Shown: positions 52,935 to 61,605 of the stretch, in pieces
Numbering within the stretch: the first letter of the stretch is position 1
How the letters are laid out: each line of letters starts with the position of its first letter
NCBI GenBank assembly: GCA_963825555.1
Contig: CAWGTZ010000020.1
Coordinates: 42,759-106,758 of the forward strand
Source: JAGVSR01 sp963825555
Lineage (GTDB): Bacteria; Pseudomonadota; Alphaproteobacteria; Rhizobiales; Hyphomicrobiaceae
DNA length: 64,000 bases
Direction: 5' to 3'
Notes under the pieces: model-generated
Databases searched by the model: none
What the model was told of the DNA's origin: nothing
What the model saw: only the letters and a program-made list of their open reading frames with translations
Translations under genes and position numbers: made by a program

Positions 52935-55146
52935 TTACGTCGCGGCCAACTTGTGCTGGCTCATCGGCAGAACCCGGATACGCTGACCCGTCAGTGCAGC
53001 CACCGCATTTGCGACGGCCGGGCCAATCGGCGGCGTTCCGGGCTCGCCCACACCCGTCGGTGGCTCAGCGGACGGCACGATGTGAACCTCCACGCGCGGC
53101 ATTTCGCCGAAACGCAATACCTCGTAGTCGCCGAAGTTCGACTGATCCACGACACCCTGGGTCAACGTCACCTGCGAATGCAGAACCGCCCCGAGACCGA
53201 AGCCGATCCCGCCTTCCATCTGGGCGGCGATGTTGTCGGGATTAATGGCGAGTCCGCAATCGACCGCGCAGACGACACGGTCGACTTTTGGCTTGCCGTC
53301 CATGATGCGAACCTCCGCAACTTCCGCGACGAAGCTCCTGAAGCTCTCGTGCACGGCAACACCGCGGGCAACGCCAGGAGGAAGAGGCGTGCCCCAACCG
53401 GCCTTCTCGGCGGCCAGCTTCAGAACCGCGGCATGGCGCGGATGGTTCCTAAGCAGCGAGAGACGGAATGCGACGGGGTCCTTGCCAGCACGCGCGGCGA
53501 TCTCGTCGATCATGGTTTCCATCACGTAGGCGGAGTGGGTATGCCCCACTGAGCGCCACCATAGTGGCGGCGCGCCGAACTTGGTGTGGTGAACGTCGAC
53601 TTCGAAGTCGGGAATGGTGTACGGCGAATCGTGAACACCCTCGACCGAGGTCGCGTCGACGCCGTTCTTCATCACCATCGCTTCCAACGCGGTCCCCTGG
53701 ACGATCGATTGTCCCACGATCCGGTGCTGCCAGCCGGAGATGTTTCCGTCCTCCGAAAGACCGACTTTCACCCTGTGAAGGTACATCGGGCGGTAATAGC
53801 CACCCTTGATGTCATCCTCGCGGGTCCAAACGAGTTTGATCGGCTTGTCCGTGCCCAAGGCCTTTACGATTTGCACCGTCTCGGCAATGTAATCGCTGTC
53901 GTAGGACCCGCGCCTACCGAATGAACCACCAGCCCAAAGTGTCTTGATGCTGACGTCTTCGGGACGGATTCCAGAGAATCGCGGCCGTTACCGACTGGTC
54001 GATGGTCTGCATCTGCGAACCCGTCCAGATTGTGCAGGCGCCATCCTTGAAGGCGACGACGGCGTTCATCGGCTCCATGGTGGCGTGCGCCAGGAAGGGG
54101 AAAACGTATTCCGCCTCTATGACGCTCTTGGCACCGGCGATCGCCCTTGGCGCATCGCCGCTCTTATATGCCTGCAGGCCGGGCCTTTCCGCCAGCTTCC
54201 TGTACTCGGCCAGCAGTTCAGCCGTTCCGCGCTTCTCTGCGTTGGTCTCATCCCAGGTGACCTCGAGCGCCTTGCGACCCTGAATCGCCGCCCACGTCGA
54301 CTTGGCGACCACCGCGACGCCGTTGGGTGTCGCGACAACGTCCACCACGTCATTGACAGACTTGGTCTTGGCTGCATCGAAGGATCCCACCTTGGCGCCG
54401 AAGCGCGGCGGACGAGCCAATACCGCGACCATCATGCCTGGAAGGCGTACATCCTGTGTGAACAACGGCGAAGCCGTGGCCTTCGATTTCTGATCCAGTC
54501 GCGGGAACGACTTGCCGATGTAGACGAAATCCTTCGGGTCCTTGAGTGTCGGCTTATCCGGCACACCAAGTTTTGCGGCTTCGGCCGCCAGTTCGCCGAA
54601 GCTCGCCTTCTCGGCCCCGTTCGTCACGATACCCTTGGAAATGGTGATCGAACCGGGCTCGACCTTCCACTTGCGGGCAGCCGCTTCGATCAGCATGGCG
54701 CGGGCAGCGGCTCCGGCGTTCCGATACTGCTCAAACGAATTGGCCATGGCGCTTGAGCCGCCGGTTCCCTGGATACCGAAGGCGAGGTTCTTGTAGAGCG
54801 CGGTATTGGCTGGCGCGAATTCCGCGATCATCTGCGACCAATCGGCGTCGAGTTCCTCTGCGACGAGTGTGGCAAGTCCCGTCGCCGTTCCCTGCCCTTT
54901 GTCGAGATGCTTGGACAGCACGATGACCTTGCTGTCCGGCGTAATGCGAACGAATGGATTGAAAGCCGTTGCGGCTGATGCATCTTCTGCGCGCGCACTG
55001 CCCGGTGCAACAGGCAGGTAGGCACCGATGACGAGACCCGAACCCGTCCCGATCGCAAGTCTCAAAAAGCCGCGCCGGTCGAGCGCAACCTCATGGTGCG
55101 CGCGCCCGATCGCAGAAACGGCTTCGGCCATGGATCTGTTGAACAT
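52935..55146 (-). pseudogene. iorB: Isoquinoline 1-oxidoreductase-like large (molybdopterin) subunit with a frameshift
   Basis: Xanthine-dehydrogenase-family molybdoenzyme large subunit. The upstream part (54000-55146) has a Tat-like signal (DRRGFLRLAIGTGSGLVIGAYL), ITPDSKVIVLSKHLDKGQG, GGSSAMANSFEQYRNAG and FLAHATMEPMNAV. After QSVTAAIL, at 53971-53976 (CTCTGG on the minus strand), one extra base shifts the frame; in the corrected frame the chain continues GIRPEDVSIKTLWAGGSFGRRG and then WTREDDIKGGYYRPMYLH, ending PPTGVGEPGTPPIGPAVANA. The full length would be about 736 residues. As given, the product is truncated. Confidence 0.82.
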
Positions 55147-55161
55147 AGGTCCGCTCCTTTG

Positions 55162-55620
55162 TTAGCGCTTTAGAGCGTCGGATGCCGACCCAATCGCCAT
55201 CCGGATGCGCTGATAAGTGGCGCAGCGGCATAGATAGGCGGTCATCGTCTCCTCGATCTGCGTATCGTTTGGTGCGGAATTCTGCTGAAGCAGTGCAACG
55301 GCCGCCATGATCTGCCCTGACTGGCAGTAGCCGCATTGGGCCACATCGTGCTTCATCCACGCGGCTCTGACTGCCTCCGCCACAGGGCCTTGGAGGCCCT
55401 CAGGAGTCGTGATCTCCTGACCCTCGACACTGCGAACCGGTGTGACGCAGGCGCGGATGGGCGTACCGTCGGCATACATTACGCATGTGCCGCATATGGC
55501 CACTCCGCAACCGAACTTGGCCCCCATGAGTCCCAGTTCGTCGCGGACCACCCAGAGAAGCGGCGTATCAGGATCGGCCTTGACGTCAATCTCGCGGCCG
55601 TTGAGCTGGAGCTTGGTCAT
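55162..55620 (-). CDS. iorA: (2Fe-2S)-binding small subunit, isoquinoline 1-oxidoreductase-like
   Basis: Electron-transfer subunit of 152 residues with two [2Fe-2S] domains: a plant-type ferredoxin region with GCGVAICGTCVMYADG and a four-helix region with CGYCQSGQIMAAVALL and TAYLCRCATYQRIRMAI. The conserved cysteines (in CGVAICGTC and CGYC, CRC) are present. It starts at 55620 and ends 15 bases before the large-subunit start, so the two form an operon. No FAD subunit is present, as in the IorAB type. Confidence 0.86.
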   Translation of the reverse strand: MTKLQLNGREIDVKADPDTPLLWVVRDELGLMGAKFGCGVAICGTCVMYADGTPIRACVTPVRSVEGQEITTPEGLQGPVAEAVRAAWMKHDVAQCGYCQSGQIMAAVALLQQNSAPNDTQIEETMTAYLCRCATYQRIRMAIGSASDALKR

Positions 55621-55958
55621 TACACCTCCGGGAGCGAGCGGATTTGTGAATTGCTAACACCAGAATTTGTCAGCGCGTTGTGCCCTAAGCACGGCAAGAC
55701 GATCATCCAAACCGCATTTTGAATATAGATCGGCCCGATGCAAGGCATCCTGGCATGTCACCAGTCCGCATGCCAGACCGTCTAAGTGCGCACGTGCGAT
55801 ACGGATATCTCCTCAGCGTGTTCACGGTCGCGCAGAGCACCAGTGACAACGGGCCCCTGGGTCCGAGCCCGTGTTCACGGCTTTATAGATAATTCCGATT
55901 GGATACGGGGAGCACCGGTATCCATCTCCCTCCTTGATGAAATCCAAGGAGTATTCGA
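55621..55958. other. Divergent intergenic region upstream of iorA
   Basis: About 340 bases between the divergent iorA and the small secreted protein gene. No supported gene. AAGGAG-type ribosome site of the following gene is at its right end. Promoters for both sides are expected here but not assigned. Confidence 0.4.
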
Positions 55959-56180
55959 ATGAAGCTACTTCTCCTCGCGGCGATGTTCCCCCTTGCCGCC
56001 ATTCCCTCCGCACAGGCAACGGGCTGGAAATCGTGTGATGGGAAAAAATCAGCCTGCAAGCAGATGCGAGTGCAAAAGCCCGTCAGAGAAACCCGGGCGC
56101 GCCGATACGTGGTCCGCGAGCGCGACTACAACGATCTGCCCACGCGCGAATGGTTCTTCCGCCGCATGCTGGACAATTGA
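55959..56180 (+). CDS. Small secreted protein, basic
   Basis: The 73-residue product has a signal peptide (LLLLAAMFPLAAIPSAQA) and a mature part with two cysteines (KSCDGKKSACKQM) and a charged end (RARRYVVRERDYNDLPTREWF). AAGGAG precedes the ATG by 8 bases. No family recognised. It is the last intact gene before the debris island. Confidence 0.68.
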   Translation: MKLLLLAAMFPLAAIPSAQATGWKSCDGKKSACKQMRVQKPVRETRARRYVVRERDYNDLPTREWFFRRMLDN

Positions 56181-56202
56181 CCCGCACAAATCAGACGGGA
56201 AG

Positions 56203-56275
56203 CGCCCAGATGCGAAGCCTCGCGCAACCCGCGCGTTCCGCCCTGCAAGACGTTCAATGACGCAAAAAATGGCGG
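56203..56275 (+). repeat. 73-bp direct repeat, left copy
   Basis: The stretch beginning CGCCCAGATGCGAAGCCT and ending AATGGCGG is repeated at 60623-60695 with three mismatches in 73 bases. The left copy starts 23 bases past the secreted protein gene stop. The two copies flank the debris island. No integrase or tRNA is next to either copy. Confidence 0.85.
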
Positions 56276-56481
56276 AGAGAGTGTCCCCAAAACGCCATTG
56301 ATATCATTTATATTTTCAAGATCTTTTTTCCTATTGCCCAACTTGCTGCCCTATCTCGGGTTGTTCGCTTAGGGCTTTTGACTAGAGGAATGATCCATCA
56401 AGCGGACTTCGAGATGGCCTCTGGTGGGGTAAGAAGCTTAGGATGCAGGAGTGTATTGAGGAAGTGCGGCACGACGGAACT

Positions 56482-57099
56482 CTAGTCTCCGCGTCGTACA
56501 GAGTCTTCATTGAGAACACGACGTGGACGAAGCCCGAAAAGGGAGCGCACCCGGTTTATGCGGCGAGCCTTTTTTCGCTCCTTCCGCTCAAGGCAATCGA
56601 GTTGGGCACGCGCTTCGGCGAGCTGTGTCCTCAGCCTAAGTCCCTCCCGCAGCCCCTCGCGGTCGGTCTCGATGTCGTCCCAGAACATTGAATAGGCATC
56701 CATCTTCGTCTTTGAGACTTCAGGCCAGTCATATCCAATAATCCGCATGGCCGCGCCGTTATAATGCGTGAAATACGCAAGTTGCTGCGGAGAGAACTCT
56801 TCCCGCCATCCCCCCGTCTTGCCAGAACGCACGAAATTGGGCAGAGCGCTCTGGAATTTCTCGATTTCCGGAAATGGTTCGGAATTTACAGGCAGGCCAA
56901 TAAGTGGCGCAAGCTCGTTGGCGAAACCATTGACGTCTGCCACGATATCCTCGAAGCGATAGCGCACGATGTTATACTCAGATGCTTGGTACCGTCGGCA
57001 AGTATGCGAGCCCCATGACCCGAATCTGACGCGCCCCGAAATGACGTCTGTCCGTCGTCGAATGCTTTGAGACAGTTTGCGGTGTGATCGAGCGGAGGC
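56482..57099 (-). pseudogene. Sulfotransferase C-terminal fragment
   Basis: The reverse strand is open from about 57099 to the stop at 56482 and reads like the C-terminal half of a sulfotransferase: VISGRVRFGSWGSHTCRRY, YNIVRYRFEDIVADVNGF (usual YxxVRYEDL), LPNFVRSGKTGGWREEFS and a closing Gly-rich NGAAMRIIGYDW. The N-terminal PAPS-binding part is missing: an in-frame TGA lies at 57100-57102 and the IS3 remnant starts about 20 bases beyond. It was probably cut off by IS insertion. No usable start remains; a GTG at 56967 could start a short peptide. Confidence 0.6.
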
Positions 57100-57121
57100 T
57101 CAGGTCCATCTGGGTTTGATG

Positions 57122-57575
57122 TTAAGCGGCTTTTGATTGGTGGTTCAATCGTCGTTTTCGGATGGTGTCGCGTTTGATCCTTTCTCTTTGCAACAGGATA
57201 GCTTGGCCGCGTCCGAAGTAGACGTCGGCCGGTGTGAGGTTGGCCAGGCTTTCGTGGTAGCGGTGGTGATTGTAGTGCTCGACGAAGCGTCCGATCTGGG
57301 CTTCGAGGTCACCCGGCAGATAGTAGTTCTCCAGCAGGATGCGGTTCTTGAGTGTCTGATGCCAGCGCTCGATCTTGCCCTGGGTTTGCGGGTGATGGGG
57401 CGCACCGCGCACGTGATCCATGCCGTTGTCATTGAGCCACTCGGCGAGGTCGGTCGAGACGTAGCTCGATCCGTTGTCGCTCAAGAGGCGCGGTTTATGG
57501 ACGACGCGGGCTTGGTCGCAGCCTGAAGCCCTGAGCGCCAGCTGCAAGGTGTTGGCCTGCTCCCGTAATCCGAGC
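57122..57575 (-). pseudogene. IS3-family transposase C-terminal fragment
   Basis: The reading frame encodes the C-terminal DDE part of an IS3-type OrfB: PRLLSDNGSSYVSTDLAEWL, HHPQTQGKIERWHQTLKNRI (DDE-type region) and HYNHHRYHESLANLTPADVY, ending RRLNHQSKAA. The N-terminal part is missing and the sequence is cut off at about 57575 by the next IS3. So it is a truncated remnant. Confidence 0.75.
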
Positions 57576-57630
57576 CCACGTTTAAGTATCGAATCCGGCT
57601 ATTTCCAAGCACTCGAACGGAGACAAGGAC

Positions 57631-57909
57631 ATGGCACGGAAAGGCAAGTCGACCGAGGAGATCATCCAGGCTTTGCGCGAGGCGGAGGTCCGTCTGGGAC
57701 AAGGCGAGACGGTAGGGAAGATCTGCCGGGGCTTCGGTATCTCGGAGCAGACGTACTACAAGTGGCGTCGTGAGTACGGTGGCCTGAAGCTTGACCAGGC
57801 GAAGCGCTTGAAGGAATTCGAACGCGAGAACGAGCGCCTGAAGAAGGCGGTCTCCGAGCTGACCTTGGACAAGCTCATTCTCAAGGAAGCTCTCACGGGA
57901 AAATACTGA
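57631..57909 (+). CDS. IS3-family OrfA (transposase N-terminal part)
   Basis: A 92-residue protein with a helix-turn-helix (EEIIQALREAEVRLGQGETV and ICRGFGISEQTYYKWRREYG) and a leucine-zipper-like helix (LKEFERENERLKKAVSEL), as in IS3 OrfA. Near the stop lies the run GGAAAAT, where -1 slippage would fuse it to OrfB. Start ATG at 57631 with GGAGACAAGGAC before it. Confidence 0.88.
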   Translation: MARKGKSTEEIIQALREAEVRLGQGETVGKICRGFGISEQTYYKWRREYGGLKLDQAKRLKEFERENERLKKAVSELTLDKLILKEALTGKY

Positions 57910-57932
57910 GCCCTTCCCGGAAGCGGGCGTGC

Positions 57933-58805
57933 GTGAACCATGTACGCTCGCAACTTCCCGTATCGGAGCGTCGGGCGTGTGCGGTCGTGGGGCAATCCCG
58001 CGCAACGCAGCGCCGGAAGCCTAAGGTCCGCGGCGACGAGGGAGCGCTGACCGAGGCGATCGTGCAGCTGGCTAAGAAGTACGGTCGCTACGGCTATCGG
58101 CGTGTGCGCCAGCTTCTCGTCCACGACGGCTGGCGTGTCAGCGTCAAGCGCGTCTATCGGATCTGGCGCCGGGAAGGGCTGAAAGTGCCCAAAAAGCAAC
58201 CCAAACGCGGCCGTCTTTGGCTGAATGACGGATCGTGTATCCGTCTCAGACCCGAGCGGCCCAACCATGTCTGGAGCTATGACTTCGTGCAAGACCAGAC
58301 CGAGGACAAACGGCCCTTTCGGATGCTGACCGTCATTGATGAGTTCACGCGGCGCTGCCTGGCGATCGTGGTTGCGCGACGTCTCCGATCTGACGACGTC
58401 CTCCACTGTCTGACAGACCTCATGAGCCGGCATGGCCCGCCCGAGCACATTCGCTCTGACAATGGCCCCGAGTTCGTCGCCAGGAATGTGCGGACCTTGC
58501 TCACCCGGCTCGGCGTCAAGACGCTCTACATCGAGCCTGGATCACCATGGGAGAACGGCTATTGTGAGAGCTTCAACTCCAAGCTCCGGGAGGAACTGCT
58601 GGAGGGCGAACAGTTCTCGACGCTCTACGAAACTCAGGTCCTCATCGAGCGCTGGCGAAGACACTACAATACGATCCGACCCCATTCCTCGCTTGGCTAT
58701 CGACCACCGGCCCCAGAAACAATCTTGCCGCCAGCCTCTGGTCTCGCCTACGCTCCGCTCCGGCCAGCCCAGAGGCTGGCTATAAGCGGCCGGGTTCTAA
58801 CTTAA
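57933..58805 (+). CDS. IS3-family OrfB (DDE transposase, integrase core)
   Basis: A DDE recombinase: PNHVWSYDFVQDQT (first Asp), MLTVIDEFTRRCL, IRSDNGPEFVARNVRTLL (second Asp), GSPWENGYCESFNSKLREEL (Glu). In frame upstream of the GTG are the residues LSPSRKRACV, which join OrfA by -1 frameshifting at 57900-57903; so the start at 57933 may not be used and the fused OrfAB is the active transposase. Confidence 0.85.
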   Translation: MNHVRSQLPVSERRACAVVGQSRATQRRKPKVRGDEGALTEAIVQLAKKYGRYGYRRVRQLLVHDGWRVSVKRVYRIWRREGLKVPKKQPKRGRLWLNDGSCIRLRPERPNHVWSYDFVQDQTEDKRPFRMLTVIDEFTRRCLAIVVARRLRSDDVLHCLTDLMSRHGPPEHIRSDNGPEFVARNVRTLLTRLGVKTLYIEPGSPWENGYCESFNSKLREELLEGEQFSTLYETQVLIERWRRHYNTIRPHSSLGYRPPAPETILPPASGLAYAPLRPAQRLAISGRVLT

Positions 58806-58913
58806 TCCCTGGTATCGCGATGACGGGCAGGCCACAGGCCTGGAGAAGCGGATGGCTGCTTATAAAGATCCATCGTAAAAGTTGGTACAAAACAAAATTG
58901 AAGGCTTTCAGAA

Positions 58914-59962
58914 CATGCCTATCCGCTTAGCTCAGGCTGACGCGGCCTGAATCGAAGAGAAGCACCTGCTGCGCACCGTTGTTTTGATGAGGGTCTTCAT
59001 CGGCAGCGGGTCGCGAACAACGAGCTGTTCTATGACGCGGGCAGCGATGCGTCCGACACCCTTGGTCTTGCGGCGGTTGTGACGAAAGACAAACTCGTCG
59101 AGATAGGCTTGCAGGTGCTTATCGCCGACCGCGCCGGCGTGCGTGCCGAGCAGCCAGCGCTTCACCAACGACATCGTCCAGTGACAGGCCTGCACGGCGT
59201 CGTTCTCGCGCCGCTCTGCCTTTGTCTGCACGCTTCGCTCGTGAGGCCGCTTGCCGAGGCTCTCTCTTGTTGTAGCCCGCGTGCCCGTCGGTCACGACCG
59301 TGGCATCGGTCGCGATCTCACCCTCGGCAGAAGCGCTTCAGCGTCGCCGCGTCATTGTTGTCGGCGTGGGCGAGACGCACTCTTCCGTTTGCCTCGGCCG
59401 CGACCAGAACCAGCTCCTTGTGCGGCCCGCCCTTTCCCCCGACGAGCGCCTCGTCGATCTGCGACAAAAGGGCCGAGCGGCTCACTGTCCGAGCGCATCA
59501 TCGCCGCACGCAATTTGTGCAGCCACGTCCATGCCGTCCCGTAGGAGCCAAACCCCATGATCCGCTGCAGATCCTTGGCCGAAATTCCGGTGCGCCGGGT
59601 CGAGATCTCGAAGACCGCGCGGAACCACATCTTGAGCGGCTTTCGTCGTCTTCTCCAGCAACGTGCCCGACGTCAGGCTCGTCTGATGTCCGCAGTCCGC
59701 GCACTCGAACGTGGTGCCGTTGCGGATCGTCCAGACCCGCGTGCTCTCGCATCGCGCGCAGGCCGGTTTGCCGCCCCAGCGCGACATTGATCCAGTAGGC
59801 TCGGCAGTCTTCCTCCGTCGCGAACCGCTGTTTCGAATTCAATCGCGGTTTTCGGAAAGTCACGCCAGAGATCGTCTGAGGGTATGCTGCGTCATGGCCC
59901 AACTCCTTGTTGGCCGCCTATGATGCCCACCAAATTACGCCGGAACTAAGCGGATAGGCATG
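58914..59962 (-). mobile_element. IS1595-family element with a degraded transposase
   Basis: About 1.05 kb with terminal inverted repeats (left CATGCCTATCCGCTTAGCTC, right end on the other strand CATGCCTATCCGCTTAGTTC). The transposase gene is on the minus strand and broken by several frame changes. Located inside a dead glycosyltransferase gene. Confidence 0.8.
58947..59899 (-). pseudogene. IS1595-family transposase, multiple frameshifts
   Basis: The gene runs right to left. Recognisable pieces in different frames: the N-terminus with FRKPRLNSKQRFATEEDCRAY, the zinc ribbon (ACARCESTRVW and FECADCGHQTSLTSGTLLE), the helix RTGISAKDLQRIMGFGSYGTAWTWLHKL, and the C-terminal HNRRKTKGVGRIAARVIEQ. 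Each piece ends in another frame, so at least three frameshifts are present. End coordinates are approximate. Confidence 0.7.
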
Positions 59963-60431
59963 CTTTCAGAAGGCGTGGGCATTGACAACTTACCAAAAAT
60001 TTTCACGTCGAATCCCATTTCAGAAAGGAGCTCGTTGTAAAAATGGTTCAGCGTGCCGTGGTGCCCAGAGTGCTTTGAAAACGGATTAAAATGTGGATCC
60101 AAAATCATGGCGACGCCTGCGCTTCCCACTGGCGCAATATCCTGAATCCGACAAGAAGCTTTTGTGCGGCCGTAGTAGTCCGAAAGACATGAGCGTATGC
60201 CGTTTTCCCAAACATCAAACTCGCGTTCATATGGTGGTTGACTATATCACTATCGCCTTTGATGGGCTGGGCGATCCCTTTTAAAAAGCGCTTTGGGCTT
60301 GCTTTGTTGATCACTTTGTTCAGCCGGTCCCGCGCCCACCGCGACGGCAGCGTTTCTAACAATAGGAAATAAAATCTAATGCTGTTCTTATAGTAGGCCC
60401 GCCGCAAAATCAGGTTGATTTTTGAGATCAT

Positions 60432-60980
60432 TAGGCGCTCTCTACCTCAGTGCTTTCATCCACTGCATTGCATTCCTCCGAAGGCGATATCATTGATGCA
60501 GTTGGGTACGCTGGCTGCCTGCAACTAGGCCAGCCAGGAGGGTCCTAGACGGGGCCCAGCAGTACTGGCCGCACGATATTTTGGGATGTGATTATACTAT
60601 AAGCCCAGCGTGGAATGCGATCCGCCCAGATCCGAAGCCTCGCGCAACCCGCGCGTTCCGCCCTGCAAGACGTTCAATGACGAAAAAAGTGGCGGTGGAC
60701 GCAGTCGTCAGCGAGCCGCTCTCTGCCCGTCAGGAGTACTGAAATCGGGAAAAATAGGGAATTTTTGCGGTTTGGGCAGCTTTCCCGGCGCTCCAATCGC
60801 GAAAATGACGCTATATTTCGGTGGCTTAACCTGAAAATTCCCGCAAGAAAGAGCAGGGAATTATGCGGACCGAACAGGGAAAATTCGTAAGCGTTCAGGG
60901 AATGCACACTTGAGGAACAGGGAGTGGTTCCGACCTTCTTTTGCACGGTGAGATCTGCAAAGGAGGTGGGGCATGCCCCG
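60432..60980. other. Region between the dead glycosyltransferase and the IS66 fragment
   Basis: Holds the right copy of the 73-bp direct repeat (listed separately). AT-rich stretches around 60580-60600 and 60740-60840 differ from the GC-rich backbone. No gene with a ribosome-binding site or recognisable product is supported. Confidence 0.4.
60623..60695 (+). repeat. 73-bp direct repeat, right copy
   Basis: Matches 56203-56275 at 70 of 73 positions, same orientation, 4420 bases apart. It follows an AT-rich region near 60580. The two copies border the debris island, but neither is at a tRNA or integrase gene, so they are not called attachment sites. Confidence 0.85.
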
Positions 60981-61035
60981 ATTAAAGACGGCCATCCCAT
61001 GGTCCGCTTTGACGACCTCCTCCCCTGGAACTGGA
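60981..61035 (+). pseudogene. IS66 transposase (TnpC) 3' remnant
   Basis: A short frame reads IKDGHPMVRFDDLLPWNWKAC, close to the last residues of IS66-type transposases (usual ...HPxxRIDDLLPWNW). Nothing of the rest of the gene is seen nearby. A fossil of a third IS family in the island. Weak because it is short. Confidence 0.45.
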
Positions 61036-61605
61036 AAGCCTGCCTCCGCCTTACCCAACGTGTCAGAACTGGACGCTTACGGTATCAAGGACCCTCAGCC
61101 TGCCAATGAGCGCGTGAAAGGCGCCTCGCTTGGAGCCACGCTAACCCTGCGGCGTCCAGTGGCCAAACTTCGGGGAGACTTCTCCACCCATGCGAGGTTA
61201 GGCAAACTAGGCTGTCGCATCCAAGTTGCGCGAGATGGCCAACATGCTCGAGCTGCAGAACGCGGCGGGGTATTGGGTTCGCGCCCATCTCCGTGCGGCC
61301 GACACCGTGGATACCTTGAACCAATCCCTCGACGAGCTTCTTTCCAAGGGCGGCATCAAAGCCCTGGGTGCGTTGCCAGGAGTTCGGGCGCGGGATTGCC
61401 TCCGCGATCACCTAAATGCTCTCGACGGGCCGATGGAGCAAGGTCGAGCGGCTGCAGGGTTTGCTGGAACCGAAACGCCTCTTTCAGACCCAACCGGGCA
61501 TTGGACCGGGGCTGGCGACACATCCATGAGCAACTCGATGTACATACGCTCGAGGGCCTCGTTGGGGGGGAGAGCAATCGGAGCCCGCTTAATCGGAGTA
61601 AGAGT
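61036..61605. other. Unassigned region between the IS66 fragment and the MscS-type gene
   Basis: Several overlapping frames of 100-220 codons exist on both strands, one starting at 61226 (MREMANMLELQNAAGYWVRA). None has a recognised family or an obvious ribosome-binding site. It may hold further mobile-element debris. I do not support a gene here. Confidence 0.4.

Larger units (their letters stand above)
57582..58805 (+). mobile_element. Intact IS3-family element (IS407-like) inserted next to an older IS3 remnant
   Basis: About 1.22 kb, with imperfect inverted ends (left TTAAGTATCGAATCCGG, right end rc TTAAGTTAGAACCCGG). It carries orfA and orfB, the second read by -1 frameshifting at an A4 run (57900-57903). 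Both frames are intact. The ends are approximate because no clear target duplication was found. Confidence 0.75.
58905..59971. repeat. 9-bp direct repeat flanking the IS1595 element
   Basis: CTTTCAGAA occurs at 58905-58913 and at 59963-59971, directly outside the IS1595 ends. IS1595-family elements duplicate 8 bases, so this is consistent with a target-site duplication, possibly with one base of chance match. It shows that the element arrived by transposition and that the flanks have not rearranged since. Confidence 0.75.
58806..60431 (-). pseudogene. Decayed glycosyltransferase (GT4-like), split by IS1595 and truncated by IS3
   Basis: Reading the minus strand from 60431: MISKINLILRRAYYKNSIRF, then a frame change near 60250 into YEREFDVWENGIRSCLSDYYG, VGSAGVAMILDPHFNPFSKHSG and HHGTLNHFYNELLSEMGFDVKIFG, until the IS1595 insertion at 59962. 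On the other side of the IS (58904-58806) a third frame has LLQACGLPVIAIPGIK, like the donor-site region of family 4 glycosyltransferases (usual EAMACGLPVI). The end is lost at the IS3. At least two frame changes. I name it glycosyltransferase with moderate confidence. Confidence 0.5.

Noticed and set aside
56203..60695. Calling the island an integrative element with att sites
   Set aside because: The direct repeats are real, but no integrase, excisionase or tRNA target is present, so the element type cannot be supported.
61036..61605. 166-codon frame from 61226 as a gene
   Set aside because: Overlapping frames of similar length exist on both strands, there is no ribosome-binding site, and no family is recognised.
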